Shown piece by piece: positions 33,550-42,146 of a stretch of 64,000 bases of DNA (within the stretch, counting starts at the first letter, position 1; every line of letters starts with the position of its first letter). The stretch is from positions 7,762,744 through 7,826,743 of the forward strand of contig NC_016609.1 in assembly GCF_000246855.1 (NCBI RefSeq). The letters are read 5' to 3'. Made by a program: the position numbers and the translations under genes. The notes beneath the pieces were generated by a model, which was given only the letters and a program-made list of their open reading frames with translations, did not search any database and had not been told where the DNA came from. Source of the stretch: Niastella koreensis GR20-10. Lineage in GTDB: Bacteria > Bacteroidota > Bacteroidia > Chitinophagales > Chitinophagaceae.

Positions 33550-33657
33550 AAAGAATAATTTGATCTGGTAGTTCATACTACCTCCATCATAAAATAGCTA
33601 CTAATCAGAGCCTTAACCAAAAGTCCCGGTGTTTCTACATCGGGGCTTTGTGTTTTT
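33550..33657 (+). ncRNA. Candidate small RNA, about 108 nt
   Basis: Bounded by a perfect -7 element (33536-33543) and an intrinsic terminator: AAAGTCCCG (33620-33628) with CGGGGCTTT (33641-33649) and a T run. There is no open frame of useful length inside. No known RNA family was recognised. It could instead be residual readout from the M3 gene, but the perfect promoter element argues for an independent transcript. Confidence 0.4.
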
Positions 33658-33947
33658 ATATATCTAAGGTTTTTGTTAATAGCTGCTATCCGCGCAAAAT
33701 CACTCTGCTGGCGGCTTTCATTTGTTCAGGCAAAATTGATATAGCTTTAATAATTCGTAAATCTCTAAGGCTGTTCTAATAAATCTTTAACCTGTTATAA
33801 CTAATAATTTTGAAGAAATCCTGAAAAACCGGTTATGGCGCGCCGGCATATTTGCAAGTGCAGTAAATACATCGTTACCGGTTAACCGGAGAAGAAAATT
33901 CAGATGATTATGATCAAGTTCTTTTGCCAGCCAGTAGTACTCGTGTG

Positions 33948-34364
33948 CTAGCGACACTCGGCACACAAACCGGTTACTACCATCTGGTATTCCTGAGGCA
34001 GGAACCCGCCTGGTAATTTAACCTGGGGTACGTGTACATCGGCCAGGCAAATGGTTTTACCACATTTGTCGCAAATAAAATGAACGTGGTTGTCGTGGTG
34101 GTGGCCTTCTGTGCAGTCGTCTTTACACAATGCGTACAGAACCGAATTATCGGAGGTAGGGATGGTGTGAATAATGCCTTTTTCCAAAAACGTTTGCAGG
34201 GTACGATATACGGTAACCCGGTCGAATTTTTCCCCGGTTTTCCTCTCAATATCGCCATGCGCCAGGGCTCCGTTGCTCATGAGGAACAACTCCAGGATCC
34301 TTTTGCGGCTACCGGTTACACTCAATTGATTTTTCTTAAGTATTTCGTCTATCTGCGCTTCCAT
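33948..34364 (-). CDS. Fur-family metal-responsive transcription regulator
   Basis: 138 aa from the ATG at 34364; the longer version would use GTG at 34382. Winged-helix DNA-binding half (TGSRKRILELFLMSNGALAHGDIERK, RVTVYRTLQTFLEKGII) and a metal-binding half with HHHDNHVHFICDKC and CAEC near the C-terminus: two CxxC pairs for structural zinc and several His for the sensing site. It may sense zinc, iron or peroxide; the linked MerC and SCO genes favour zinc or another transition metal (inference). It lies 26 nt downstream of the sco gene on the same strand and is probably cotranscribed. Confidence 0.9.
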   Translation of the reverse strand: MEAQIDEILKKNQLSVTGSRKRILELFLMSNGALAHGDIERKTGEKFDRVTVYRTLQTFLEKGIIHTIPTSDNSVLYALCKDDCTEGHHHDNHVHFICDKCGKTICLADVHVPQVKLPGGFLPQEYQMVVTGLCAECR

Positions 34365-34390
34365 TATAAAATCATTAAACACAGGCAGTC

Positions 34391-35041
34391 TTAGCTGCCA
34401 AACATATTATTTGAAAAACGATCGCCGGGATTGTGTTCTTTCAACAATCTTTTTATGTCTTTCTTTAATTCTTCTATTTCGTCTTTTTTCAGGCCATCGT
34501 AAATTTTACGAACCTTCCCGCTTCTGTCAACCAAGGCAAAAAACTGGGTATGCAAAAACTGCTCGTTTATGTTCTGCAGGTTGTTCTGGGGATCATCGAG
34601 CAGGTAGCTGTTCCGGGCTGTTTTATACAGACTGTCTTTTCTGCCGGTTAAAAACTCCCATTGTTTGGTATTTACCTTCATAGAGTCGGCATACCATTTT
34701 AACCGGGCCACATTATCGTTATCGGGGTCAACGGTGTGCGACAGGATCATGAACCCCGGCTCATCCTTATAGGCTTCATAGATCTTCTTCATATTGGTGT
34801 TCAGCATGGGGCAAATGCTGGGACAGGTGGTAAAAAAGTATTCGGCCACATATACCTTGCCTTCCACACTCTGTTGATTTACTTGTTGCCCGTCCTGATT
34901 GGTAAAACTAAAGGGTTGAACCCTGTTTACGATCGGTAGCTTTACATCTCCAAAACCCGGTATAACCTGGGTTAATGCCACATAAAAGGCAATACACAAT
35001 ACCACAAAAAAGCCAACATAAAAGATCACTTTCCGGCGCAT
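34391..35041 (-). CDS. SCO1/SenC-family copper protein
   Basis: 216 aa, membrane-anchored by one N-terminal helix (about 6-25). Thioredoxin fold with copper-binding CPSIC at 73-77 (FFTTCPSICPML) and the conserved His in LHTQFFALVD near 165. Family role: copper delivery to the CuA site of cytochrome c oxidase, or thiol redox control. First gene of a two-gene unit with the Fur-family regulator. Confidence 0.92.
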   Translation of the reverse strand: MRRKVIFYVGFFVVLCIAFYVALTQVIPGFGDVKLPIVNRVQPFSFTNQDGQQVNQQSVEGKVYVAEYFFTTCPSICPMLNTNMKKIYEAYKDEPGFMILSHTVDPDNDNVARLKWYADSMKVNTKQWEFLTGRKDSLYKTARNSYLLDDPQNNLQNINEQFLHTQFFALVDRSGKVRKIYDGLKKDEIEELKKDIKRLLKEHNPGDRFSNNMFGS

Positions 35042-35064
35042 AATTAATATGGTTTTTCAGGCAA

Positions 35065-35072
35065 CAAAGGTA
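35065..35072 (-). promoter_or_regulatory. -7 promoter element of the sco-fur unit
   Basis: TACCTTTG on the minus strand, perfect match, 23 nt before the sco ATG. TTGG about 18 bp further upstream may be the -33 element. Confidence 0.55.
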
Positions 35073-35120
35073 CGTTTACACCTTCCGACACCAATGAATT
35101 TATTTTATAACGAAACTTTT

Positions 35121-35135
35121 TGCAACAAAGTTGCA
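35121..35135. promoter_or_regulatory. Candidate Fur-family operator between sco and merC
   Basis: TGCAACAAAGTTGCA: perfect 6-bp arms around AAA. It lies in the 125-bp divergent promoter region, overlapping the expected -33 zone of merC and just upstream of the sco promoter. The regulator encoded at 33948-34364 is the obvious candidate ligand (inference). Confidence 0.55.
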
Positions 35136-35166
35136 TGCGAAGTAATTTACTTCTTATCTTCGGGCC

Positions 35167-35559
35167 ATGAATTTTAGAGTAAACTGGGATGCGATGGGTG
35201 TGGCGGCTTCTCTTGCCTGCGCCATCCATTGTGCAATTTTACCCCTGCTGATAACCAGTTTGCCTGTTTTAGGCATAAATATCATTGAAAATGTGGCGTT
35301 TGAGTATTTTATGATCTTCCTGGCTTTTGCCATTGGAGTATATTCTTTGCGTCATGGTTATAAAAAACACCATCACAACAGCTTGCCCATCATCATCTTC
35401 TCTATTGGCTTTACCGGCTTGATTGCCAAGCAAATATGGCATCAATACCAGCTGTGGATCCTGCCAGTAGCTGTTTTACTGATCGTAACTGCCCATTTAA
35501 TAAACTTCAGGGCCTGCCGGGTTCATAATCACGCCCATGAAGATGACTGCGATCATTAA
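35167..35559 (+). CDS. MerC-domain membrane protein
   Basis: 130 aa with four membrane helices. The first helix contains the MerC-type Cys motif SLACAIHCAILPLL; a His-rich loop (YKKHHHN) and a His/Asp/Cys-rich C-terminus (CRVHNHAHEDDCDH) could bind metal. MerC proteins carry mercury in Tn21-type operons; in Bacteroidota relatives next to Fur-family genes, zinc or another metal is more plausible (inference). TATCTTC at about 35156 may be the -7 element, 5-11 nt from the ATG. Confidence 0.85.
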   Translation: MNFRVNWDAMGVAASLACAIHCAILPLLITSLPVLGINIIENVAFEYFMIFLAFAIGVYSLRHGYKKHHHNSLPIIIFSIGFTGLIAKQIWHQYQLWILPVAVLLIVTAHLINFRACRVHNHAHEDDCDH

Positions 35560-35641
35560 AATGTCCTTACCAGCCTGCATTGTACCTTTCTGCCGGCTCC
35601 AAAGATTTTCAAAATAAGAAACATTTGCAGCGGGCATTTGT

Positions 35642-35649
35642 TATTTTTG
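35642..35649 (+). promoter_or_regulatory. -7 promoter element of the nifU-like gene
   Basis: TATTTTTG, perfect consensus, 28 nt before the ATG at 35678. Confidence 0.55.
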
Positions 35650-35677
35650 TATTCAACTTATTAAAAGAGGAAGTATC

Positions 35678-36274
35678 ATGATCAAAACAGGAAGCCCTGT
35701 CATTAGTATTTATACAGAAATGACGCCTAATCCGGAAACAATGAAATTTGTTGCCAACAAACTGTTGTATCCGGGTAAAAGCATTGATTTTCCGGATCTG
35801 GAAAATGCCAAACCTTCCCCTCTGGCTACAGAACTGTTCGGTTTCCCCTTTATCAGGGCCGTGTTTATTGCCAGCAACTTTGTTACCCTTACAAAAACTG
35901 TGGAAACCGATTGGAACGATGTAATTCCTACCATTCGCCAGTTTTTAAAAGAATACCTGGAAGAAGGAAAAGTGGTGATCAATGAAGATGAAATAGCTAC
36001 CGTTAAACAGGAAAGCACCAATGTGGTTGCTGCCGATGATGACGATGTGGTAAAACGTATTAAAGAACTGTTGGAAAACTATGTGAAACCAGCCGTTGAA
36101 ATGGATGGTGGCGCAATACAGTTTAAAAGCTACAACGACGGCATTGTTAACCTGATGTTGCAAGGTTCATGCAGTGGCTGTCCTTCATCAATGATCACAC
36201 TGAAGGCAGGTATTGAAGGAATGATGAAGCGAATGATCCCCGAGGTGAAAGAAGTAGTGGCTGAAGCAGAATAA
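35678..36274 (+). CDS. NifU-family Fe-S scaffold (Nfu-type)
   Basis: 198 aa, cytoplasmic. The N-terminal Nfu_N domain has YTEMTPNPETMKFVAN; the C-terminal NifU domain (about 115-190) has VKPAVEMDGGAIQF and the cluster-binding CSGCPSS. It carries a 4Fe-4S cluster and passes it to client proteins (family knowledge). Own promoter and terminator. Confidence 0.94.
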   Translation: MIKTGSPVISIYTEMTPNPETMKFVANKLLYPGKSIDFPDLENAKPSPLATELFGFPFIRAVFIASNFVTLTKTVETDWNDVIPTIRQFLKEYLEEGKVVINEDEIATVKQESTNVVAADDDDVVKRIKELLENYVKPAVEMDGGAIQFKSYNDGIVNLMLQGSCSGCPSSMITLKAGIEGMMKRMIPEVKEVVAEAE

Positions 36275-36303
36275 TACTAATTGCAATATTTCAAAAGCTT
36301 GTG

Positions 36304-36331
36304 GACCTTCTCCAATGGGGAAGGTCTTTTT
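36304..36331 (+). terminator. Terminator of the nifU-like gene
   Basis: GACCTTCTCC pairs with GGGGAAGGTC (one G-T pair), followed by five T. Confidence 0.8.
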
Positions 36332-36435
36332 AGTGCCTGCACTATAAAGAATGAGTAAACGATTTCACGGGTAAAACATTAAACCAACTTGGCTGTCTTA
36401 TGGGAATTCAGTAAATTCAGTAAAACAGCAGGTTT

Positions 36436-36954
36436 ATGACCTTTCTGTATATTTTGGGCATATTGGTGGTGGTGATAGTGCTCTTGCTGATCATCGCCCT
36501 GTTTTTACCAGATGGATATTTTATAGAGAAATCAGCCATCATTAAAAAGCCATGCGGGTATGTAATGGATAAGGTGGCCGACTTCCATAACTATATTCAA
36601 TGGAACCCCTGGCAGCAAAAAGGCGACAAAAGCGATATTACCGGGTTATCAAAAAGACCTGGCCATAAGTATTCCTGGAAGGGAAGCAAACGCGGCACGG
36701 GCAGCCTCACCCTACGCGATATTGACGAGCACCATCTTAACTTCGATCTTGAATTTATAACCCCCGTAAAGACCATCGCCCGCGACAACTGGCTATTTGA
36801 AGACTGGGGCAGCGATGAAACAAAAGTAACCTGGCAGAATTTTGGCGCGCTGCCATACCCTCTGGGCCGTTTAAAGGGATATATGTTTCACAAAAACCTC
36901 AACCGCCAGTTTACTGAAGGTATCCGAAACCTGAAAAAGCTCTGCGAAAGATAA
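36436..36954 (+). CDS. SRPBCC-family protein (polyketide cyclase-like)
   Basis: 172 aa with one N-terminal membrane helix, then a START/SRPBCC fold: ADFHNYIQWNPWQQKGD, GTGSLTLRDIDEHHLNFDLEF and WQNFGALPYPLGRLKGYMF. This matches the SRPBCC proteins usual in Bacteroidota, which bind hydrophobic ligands; no function is proven. It converges with the SDR gene at a 5-nt gap and shares no visible terminator. Confidence 0.85.
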   Translation: MTFLYILGILVVVIVLLLIIALFLPDGYFIEKSAIIKKPCGYVMDKVADFHNYIQWNPWQQKGDKSDITGLSKRPGHKYSWKGSKRGTGSLTLRDIDEHHLNFDLEFITPVKTIARDNWLFEDWGSDETKVTWQNFGALPYPLGRLKGYMFHKNLNRQFTEGIRNLKKLCER

Positions 36955-36959
36955 GCGCC

Positions 36960-37760
36960 CTAGTGCGGCACTGCCTTTTTAAAGATATTGATGGCCATCG
37001 TTGGAAACAATCGCATCATATGAATAGCCATCCATTCCTGTGAGAAAGGCTTACCCACAAATTTTTCATATTTCCCTTTTTGTATCGCCTTCAGGATCTG
37101 CTGCGCCGTTTTATCGGGAGCAAAGCCTCCGCCAATATTTTTACTCAGCTGGTTCAATTTCTCGCCCGAAGCCGTAACCGCATTCATAGAAACCTGGGTG
37201 CGGATATAGCCAGGCATAATCAGGGTAACCTTTATGTTATCCTGCCAAACCTCGGCCCGCAAACAATCGAAAAAGCCATGCAGGGCATGTTTGGCAGCCG
37301 CATAGGCCGAACGCAGGGGCGTCCCTATTTTTCCCATCACACTGCTGATGGCCACTATATGGCCCGATTTACGTTGCAGCATATGTGGCAATAACAGCCT
37401 GGTCAGTTCTATATAGCTGAAGTAATCGATCTCCATCACCTTACGCTGTACAGCCGGTAGGGTGTCTTTGGCCGTACCGCGGTTACTGATACCTCCGTTA
37501 TGGATCATTACATCTATTTGCGCAAATGCACCAATGGCTTCCTGCACTTTGGCAGGAAAGGTAGCAGACGCTTCCAGGTCCAGGGGGAGCACATATACAT
37601 TTGATGAACCTGCCGCTTCCTGCACGCGTTTCAGTTCTGCTGAGCGGCGGGCTGAAATAATAACTTTGGCGCCCTGTTTTACCAGTTCATAGGTAAGCGC
37701 TTCCCCAATTCCTGACGAGGCGCCGGTGATCCATACGGTCTTATTAGTAAAATAACTCAA
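36960..37760 (-). CDS. Short-chain dehydrogenase/reductase
   Basis: NAD(P)-dependent oxidoreductase, 266 aa. Cofactor motif TGASSGIG at about 12-19, NNGG-equivalent MIHNGGIS, catalytic Ser in ISSVMG and YAAAKHA with the Tyr and Lys pair. The layout fits the DltE/YqjQ-like classical SDRs. The substrate is unknown. An Arg in the first loop (SARRSAEL) hints at NADPH preference (inference). Confidence 0.9.
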   Translation of the reverse strand: MSYFTNKTVWITGASSGIGEALTYELVKQGAKVIISARRSAELKRVQEAAGSSNVYVLPLDLEASATFPAKVQEAIGAFAQIDVMIHNGGISNRGTAKDTLPAVQRKVMEIDYFSYIELTRLLLPHMLQRKSGHIVAISSVMGKIGTPLRSAYAAAKHALHGFFDCLRAEVWQDNIKVTLIMPGYIRTQVSMNAVTASGEKLNQLSKNIGGGFAPDKTAQQILKAIQKGKYEKFVGKPFSQEWMAIHMMRLFPTMAINIFKKAVPH

Positions 37761-37803
37761 TGGGTATGTATTTATCGGCCAAATATCGGAAACCGGTTTT
37801 GAT

Positions 37804-37811
37804 TATCTTGC
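37804..37811 (+). promoter_or_regulatory. Candidate -7 element of pnuC
   Basis: TATCTTGC, 11 nt before the ATG at 37823. Its position rules against the longer frame beginning at 37760. Confidence 0.45.
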
Positions 37812-37822
37812 ATTTTTATAAC

Positions 37823-38464
37823 ATGACGTACGATGAAATCATAAAGCAATTTGTGGAGGGCATGCGTAACACCACATTGCTTGAATATATTGCGGTTTTT
37901 GCGGGCATTGCAAGTGTATTTTTTTCAAGAGTGGAGAACATTTGGGTATACCCCGTTGGTCTTATAAGTACAATAATTTATATATTTCTGAGTACCGAAG
38001 GCCACCTTTTCGGTGAAGCAAGCGTAAACCTCTATTATACCATCATGAGCATTTACGGCTGGGTACTTTGGTTGAAAAAAGACAAACAGGAACATTACGT
38101 AGTAACCGTGCAATTTTCTACCCGGCGGGAATGGGTGCAGCAATTGTTATTCTGCGCGTTCTTTTATATCGCCATCTTCAGTGCCTTGACCTGGTTAAAA
38201 ACCGCCTTTTATGCTGCCACCATACCCTGGGCAGACGCTCTTGCTTCTTCCACCGCTTTTACCGGTATGTGGCTGATGGCCAAAAAGAAAGTAGAAAGCT
38301 GGTTCTGGTGGATAGTAACCAACATTGCCTCCATACCATTATACTTTGTAAAGCATTATGTGTTCACCAGCGTATTTTACCTTATCCTGTTTGTAATGGC
38401 CGTTTTTGGTTTGCTGGAATGGATGAAACGAGCCCGGAATTTGCAAGCTAATACACAAGCATGA
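37823..38464 (+). CDS. pnuC: Nicotinamide riboside transporter PnuC
   Basis: 213 aa with about seven membrane helices. Typical PnuC features: EYIAVFAGIASVFFSRVENIWVYPVGLIST and the YGWVLW and W-rich motifs (FTGMWLMAKKKVESWFWWIV). It imports nicotinamide riboside by facilitated diffusion. Its stop overlaps the next start by 4 nt (ATGA), so uptake and phosphorylation of nicotinamide riboside are translationally coupled. Confidence 0.93.
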   Translation: MTYDEIIKQFVEGMRNTTLLEYIAVFAGIASVFFSRVENIWVYPVGLISTIIYIFLSTEGHLFGEASVNLYYTIMSIYGWVLWLKKDKQEHYVVTVQFSTRREWVQQLLFCAFFYIAIFSALTWLKTAFYAATIPWADALASSTAFTGMWLMAKKKVESWFWWIVTNIASIPLYFVKHYVFTSVFYLILFVMAVFGLLEWMKRARNLQANTQA

Positions 38465-38988
38465 AAAAGGTAGTTGTAATAGGTCCCGAATCAACAGGCA
38501 AAAGCACGCTGTGCGAGCAATTGGCCAAATATTATAAAACCACCTGGGTACCGGAGTATGCAAGGGAATACCTGACGGTAAATGGTATGAACTATACTTT
38601 CGAAGATCTGCTCACTATTGCACAGGGTCAGGTAGCGTTAGAAGAAAGCTATATCGAAAAAGCGAAGGATGCATCACTATTGTTTATTGACACAGATCAG
38701 TATGTAATGAAAGTATGGGGTGAGTTTGTATTTGGCAAATGTCACCAGTGGACACTCGATCAGATTACAAAAAGAAAATATGACTTATACCTTTTATGCA
38801 ATATAGATCTGCCCTGGGCTTATGATGTATTACGTGAATATCCCGACCCCGGTCCGCGCAAGAAATTATATAATATATACAGGAATATTTTGCTCAACCA
38901 ATCTGTTCCCTGGGTAGAGATCTCAGGAAATTATGATGAACGGTTCCAGAAAGCCATCAACGCCGTTAACGATTTATTTGCACAATAG
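38461..38988 (+). CDS. NadR-type nicotinamide riboside kinase
   Basis: 175 aa P-loop kinase with GPESTGKST at about 8-16, EYAREYL, FIDTDQYVMKVW and a C-terminal lid. This is the kinase domain of NadR without its N-terminal NMN adenylyltransferase or HTH domain. It phosphorylates nicotinamide riboside to NMN, trapping substrate brought in by PnuC. Overlap with pnuC strongly supports a shared pathway. Confidence 0.92.
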   Translation: MKKVVVIGPESTGKSTLCEQLAKYYKTTWVPEYAREYLTVNGMNYTFEDLLTIAQGQVALEESYIEKAKDASLLFIDTDQYVMKVWGEFVFGKCHQWTLDQITKRKYDLYLLCNIDLPWAYDVLREYPDPGPRKKLYNIYRNILLNQSVPWVEISGNYDERFQKAINAVNDLFAQ

Positions 38989-39020
38989 AACTCTTTTTAT
39001 AATTGTTCTGTTGAGCAGTT

Positions 39021-40694
39021 ATGCGAAGCGTACTGCAAAAACATCATCGACTGTTGTTTTATGTAGCGTGGGTTTCGATTAGTGTTATTCAGGCTGCTAA
39101 CACAGAACTATTCGATGACGAAGCCTATTACTGGGTATACTCCCGCTTTATGGATTGGGGATATTTCGATCATCCTCCAATGATCGCAGCGTTGATAAAA
39201 GCAGGTTATGCAATTTTTCATAATGAGTTGGGCGTACGCTTTTTCATCCTGCTATTCAATACAGCTACCCTCTTTCTTGTTCAGCAACTAACTTGTAAAA
39301 AAGATGACCGCTTGTTTTATGCGGTAGTGCTGTCTATAGCTGTTGCACAAATTGGTGGCATACTCGCAGTGCCTGACACGCCTCTTCTATTTTTCACAGT
39401 GCTGTACTTTTGGTTGTACCAGCGGTTTCTACAAAAAACCAATCTTACAAACGCCATGCTAATAGGCATGGGTATGGCATGTTTGTTATACAGTAAGTAT
39501 CATGGAATACTGATCATTGTGATGGTGCTGTTATCGAACCTGAAATTGCTGAGCAACAAATACACATATGTAGCAGGAGCATTTTGCCTGGTTCTGTTTG
39601 CGCCTCATATCTATTGGCAGTACAAACATAATTTTCCCTCCATACAGTTTCATTTGTTTGAAAGAAATGCCTCCGGTTACCAATTTTCTTTTACTACAGA
39701 ATACATCCTGGGACAAATAGCATTTGCCGGACCAGTAATAGGCTGGCTGCTGTTGTGGGCGGCATTTATGTACCGGCCAGTATTGGCAGTGGAACGGGCC
39801 ATGAAATATTCGTTGATTGGAATTTACACGGCATTCCTGCTAAGCACCTATAAAGGTAGGGTAGAAGCCAATTGGACAGTGGCTGCATTCATCCCGTTAA
39901 TGGTGTTAAGTCACCGGTACCTGGTACAACATTATCAATTGCAAAAATGGGTTTATCGAAGCGTGGCTATTACGCTGTTGTTGGTGTTAGCCGGCCGGTT
40001 GTACCTTATGAGTTGGTTCCCGGCGGTTTTACCTATAAAACAAAACGAGTTTCATGGTAACCGCGAATGGACAGCCGGGATACATCTGCAAGCCGGGAAT
40101 TTACCAGTGGTTTTTGTGAATACGTATCAACGTGCTGCCAAATACTGGTTCTATACCGGTACGCCGGCTTTCTCTCTGAATTCGCCAGACTATCGCCGCA
40201 ATAATTTTAATTTATGGCCCATTGAAGATTCGCTGATCGGCAAAACAGTGTATATGGATTTGCCAGGTAATAATGAAGGCTATCGACAGCGTTTTCAACT
40301 CCATGGCTGGCGTTTTCCACAAGACGGTGTGCAGACAAATTATTATTCCTTTTCACGGGTGTTGTTTTCAACAATCAGGTGTACCTGTCAGCAGCAACGA
40401 TCCATCCAAATAAACGCAAACGTTACAATTCCCCAAAACTATCAGGCGCTTTTTCAACAACCTGTTTACGGCGCAACACCTATTTGGCTGGTGTTATACA
40501 TTGATGGCGATGTACATGACTTTATTAATACCGGTATTACTGTTAAACAGTTAATCGGCAAAAGACTTATGCATACCATTCCCATTCCCCCGGAGATCAT
40601 AAAGGGAGCATATACGGCCCGCCTGTGCATAGGCTCGGTTATTCCGGGATTTCCAACCATCAACAGTACCGAGTTTGAATTGAGTGTGCAATAA
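39021..40694 (+). CDS. GT39/ArnT-like glycosyltransferase
   Basis: Membrane mannosyltransferase-type protein, 557 aa, with about 11-12 hydrophobic helices. The first periplasmic loop carries the family motif LFDDEAYYWVYS, followed by FDHPPMIA, as in PMT_2/ArnT proteins that move a sugar from a polyprenyl phosphate carrier. A soluble domain forms the last 150 residues. The acceptor (lipid or protein) is unknown. Its stop codon abuts the stop codon of mtgA on the other strand. Confidence 0.9.
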   Translation: MRSVLQKHHRLLFYVAWVSISVIQAANTELFDDEAYYWVYSRFMDWGYFDHPPMIAALIKAGYAIFHNELGVRFFILLFNTATLFLVQQLTCKKDDRLFYAVVLSIAVAQIGGILAVPDTPLLFFTVLYFWLYQRFLQKTNLTNAMLIGMGMACLLYSKYHGILIIVMVLLSNLKLLSNKYTYVAGAFCLVLFAPHIYWQYKHNFPSIQFHLFERNASGYQFSFTTEYILGQIAFAGPVIGWLLLWAAFMYRPVLAVERAMKYSLIGIYTAFLLSTYKGRVEANWTVAAFIPLMVLSHRYLVQHYQLQKWVYRSVAITLLLVLAGRLYLMSWFPAVLPIKQNEFHGNREWTAGIHLQAGNLPVVFVNTYQRAAKYWFYTGTPAFSLNSPDYRRNNFNLWPIEDSLIGKTVYMDLPGNNEGYRQRFQLHGWRFPQDGVQTNYYSFSRVLFSTIRCTCQQQRSIQINANVTIPQNYQALFQQPVYGATPIWLVLYIDGDVHDFINTGITVKQLIGKRLMHTIPIPPEIIKGAYTARLCIGSVIPGFPTINSTEFELSVQ

Positions 40695-41399
40695 CTATTG
40701 TAGTATCTTTTGAATATCGGGATCGTTTTGCAGAAACGTCATTTGACGCATTACCCAGGGATAACGGTTAGCCACATAGTGCGATAAGGGCTTAACAGTA
40801 AATTTCTTTGGATTGGGCATACAGGAGGCGATCATGGCAGCCTCCTGGCGGGTAAGCCGTTTGGCGGGCTTTTTAAAATAATTCTGTGCAGCCGCTTCAA
40901 TGCCAAAAATGCCAGGCCCCATTTCCGAAACGTTGAGGTACATTTCCATAATGCGGTTCTTACCCCATAACAATTCGATCATAAAGGTGAAATATACTTC
41001 CATGCCTTTGCGGAACCAGCTGCGGCCCTGCCAAAGAAAAACATTTTTAGCAACCTGCTGGCTGATGGTGGAAGCGCCTTTTACGCGGTTGGGTTTTTTC
41101 TTATTGTACTCCATTGCCTTGTTAATGCTTTTCCAGTCGAACCCATTGTGATCGGGGAACAGCTGGTCTTCAGCAGCAATAAACGACAACCGGGCATAAG
41201 AGGAAACATCTTTCATGGGAACGTAGTCGCGCTTCAGTCCATACCCGCTGAACAAACTGCCTAACTGGGTAAGGGTAAATGGCGGATCAACCCACTTTAA
41301 GAGGAGAATATAGAATAACTGGAATATAAACAGAAAGAGGAAAGTCCATTTTATAAAACGCCAAATTTTCCGGGCTTTTTCTTTCAATTTAGTTGACAT
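40695..41399 (-). CDS. mtgA: Monofunctional peptidoglycan glycosyltransferase
   Basis: Polymerises lipid II into glycan strands; GT51 family. 234 aa from the ATG at 41399; the longer frame uses TTG at 41432. One N-terminal membrane anchor, then AAEDQLFPDHNGFDW with the catalytic Glu, KGASTISQQVAKNVFLW, and EMYLNVSEMGPGIFGIEAAAQ. No transpeptidase domain, which fits MtgA rather than a class A PBP. TATCTTGC at 41422-41429 (minus) is a likely -7 element. Confidence 0.94.
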   Translation of the reverse strand: MSTKLKEKARKIWRFIKWTFLFLFIFQLFYILLLKWVDPPFTLTQLGSLFSGYGLKRDYVPMKDVSSYARLSFIAAEDQLFPDHNGFDWKSINKAMEYNKKKPNRVKGASTISQQVAKNVFLWQGRSWFRKGMEVYFTFMIELLWGKNRIMEMYLNVSEMGPGIFGIEAAAQNYFKKPAKRLTRQEAAMIASCMPNPKKFTVKPLSHYVANRYPWVMRQMTFLQNDPDIQKILQ

Positions 41400-41479
41400 G
41401 AGTAGGGAACTGCTTTGGCTTGCAAGATACAATTTTGATTGCTGTTCCTTTAAACGTAGTAGGGAGTGACTATATTTTC

Positions 41480-42067
41480 CTATTTGGAATTTTTCACATA
41501 AACTACCTTATACTTTCCCCCGGCCTTATCGGCTTTGTTTTGAAAATAGGTAATGGCAAATCCGGTAGCGGCCACACCGGCTGCAATGCCCAGGGAAACC
41601 AGTTTATTATCGGCTGATATAGATTCCTTTCTGTAAGCAGTATTGAACAATTCAAGTACTATAAATCCAATACCGCCAATTTTCATTAACCTGGGTATGG
41701 TCACTTCAGCAAAACCTCTTTTGCGACCCCAGGTATACTGGCTGGTATAATGAAAAGTTTTTATCTCGTGATAATCCACACCCATCACGTAAGAAACTGT
41801 ATCGAGCGTAGTACCAAACTCGGTTCCTACCAATTGTCGCTGCTGTTGCAATATAATCACCGAGTCGTTCCTGATATCTTTAATAAACCCGTTTACGGAA
41901 AAACCATTATATGTAGTGGCCGAAATAAAAGCGCCGGGATAATAAGTCTTTAAGGGTTTGTTGTTACGCTTTCTTAAAACAATAAAATCAGAGGGTATGT
42001 TTTGGGATTGGGATAAGGATGCTTCTGCTATAGATACCAGTAATATGAAAAGTATGGTTTGCTTCAT
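41480..42067 (-). CDS. Exported hypothetical protein
   Basis: 195 aa, not recognised. A signal peptide ends in SLSQSQ. The mature part has a beta-rich first half (FISATTYNGFSVNGFIKDIRND) and one likely membrane helix near the C-terminus (LVSLGIAAGVAATGFAITYF). Similar short exported proteins occur across Chitinophagaceae, but I know no function for them. Between mtgA and the LysE gene, same strand, spaced widely enough to be separate units. Confidence 0.65.
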   Translation of the reverse strand: MKQTILFILLVSIAEASLSQSQNIPSDFIVLRKRNNKPLKTYYPGAFISATTYNGFSVNGFIKDIRNDSVIILQQQRQLVGTEFGTTLDTVSYVMGVDYHEIKTFHYTSQYTWGRKRGFAEVTIPRLMKIGGIGFIVLELFNTAYRKESISADNKLVSLGIAAGVAATGFAITYFQNKADKAGGKYKVVYVKNSK

Positions 42068-42146
42068 GCGGTAACAAGTTACACAGGGCCCTTTTGTTAT
42101 TTCACTAATAATTTGTTAAAGGCTGCAATAAGAACGGTTTACCCGG

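Larger units (their letters stand above)
33486..33947. other. Gene-free region between the M3 peptidase and fur-like genes
   Basis: Holds a perfect -7 element, a candidate small RNA and its terminator (33536-33657). Further on it has a 12-bp palindrome CCGGTTAACCGG (33878-33889) and a 15-codon frame (33904-33951) preceded by CCGGAG. Confidence 0.5.

Noticed and set aside
33486-33700. Possible tRNA or 6S-like RNA
   Set aside because: No cloverleaf, T-loop or central-bubble pattern could be traced; only the promoter and terminator support an RNA.
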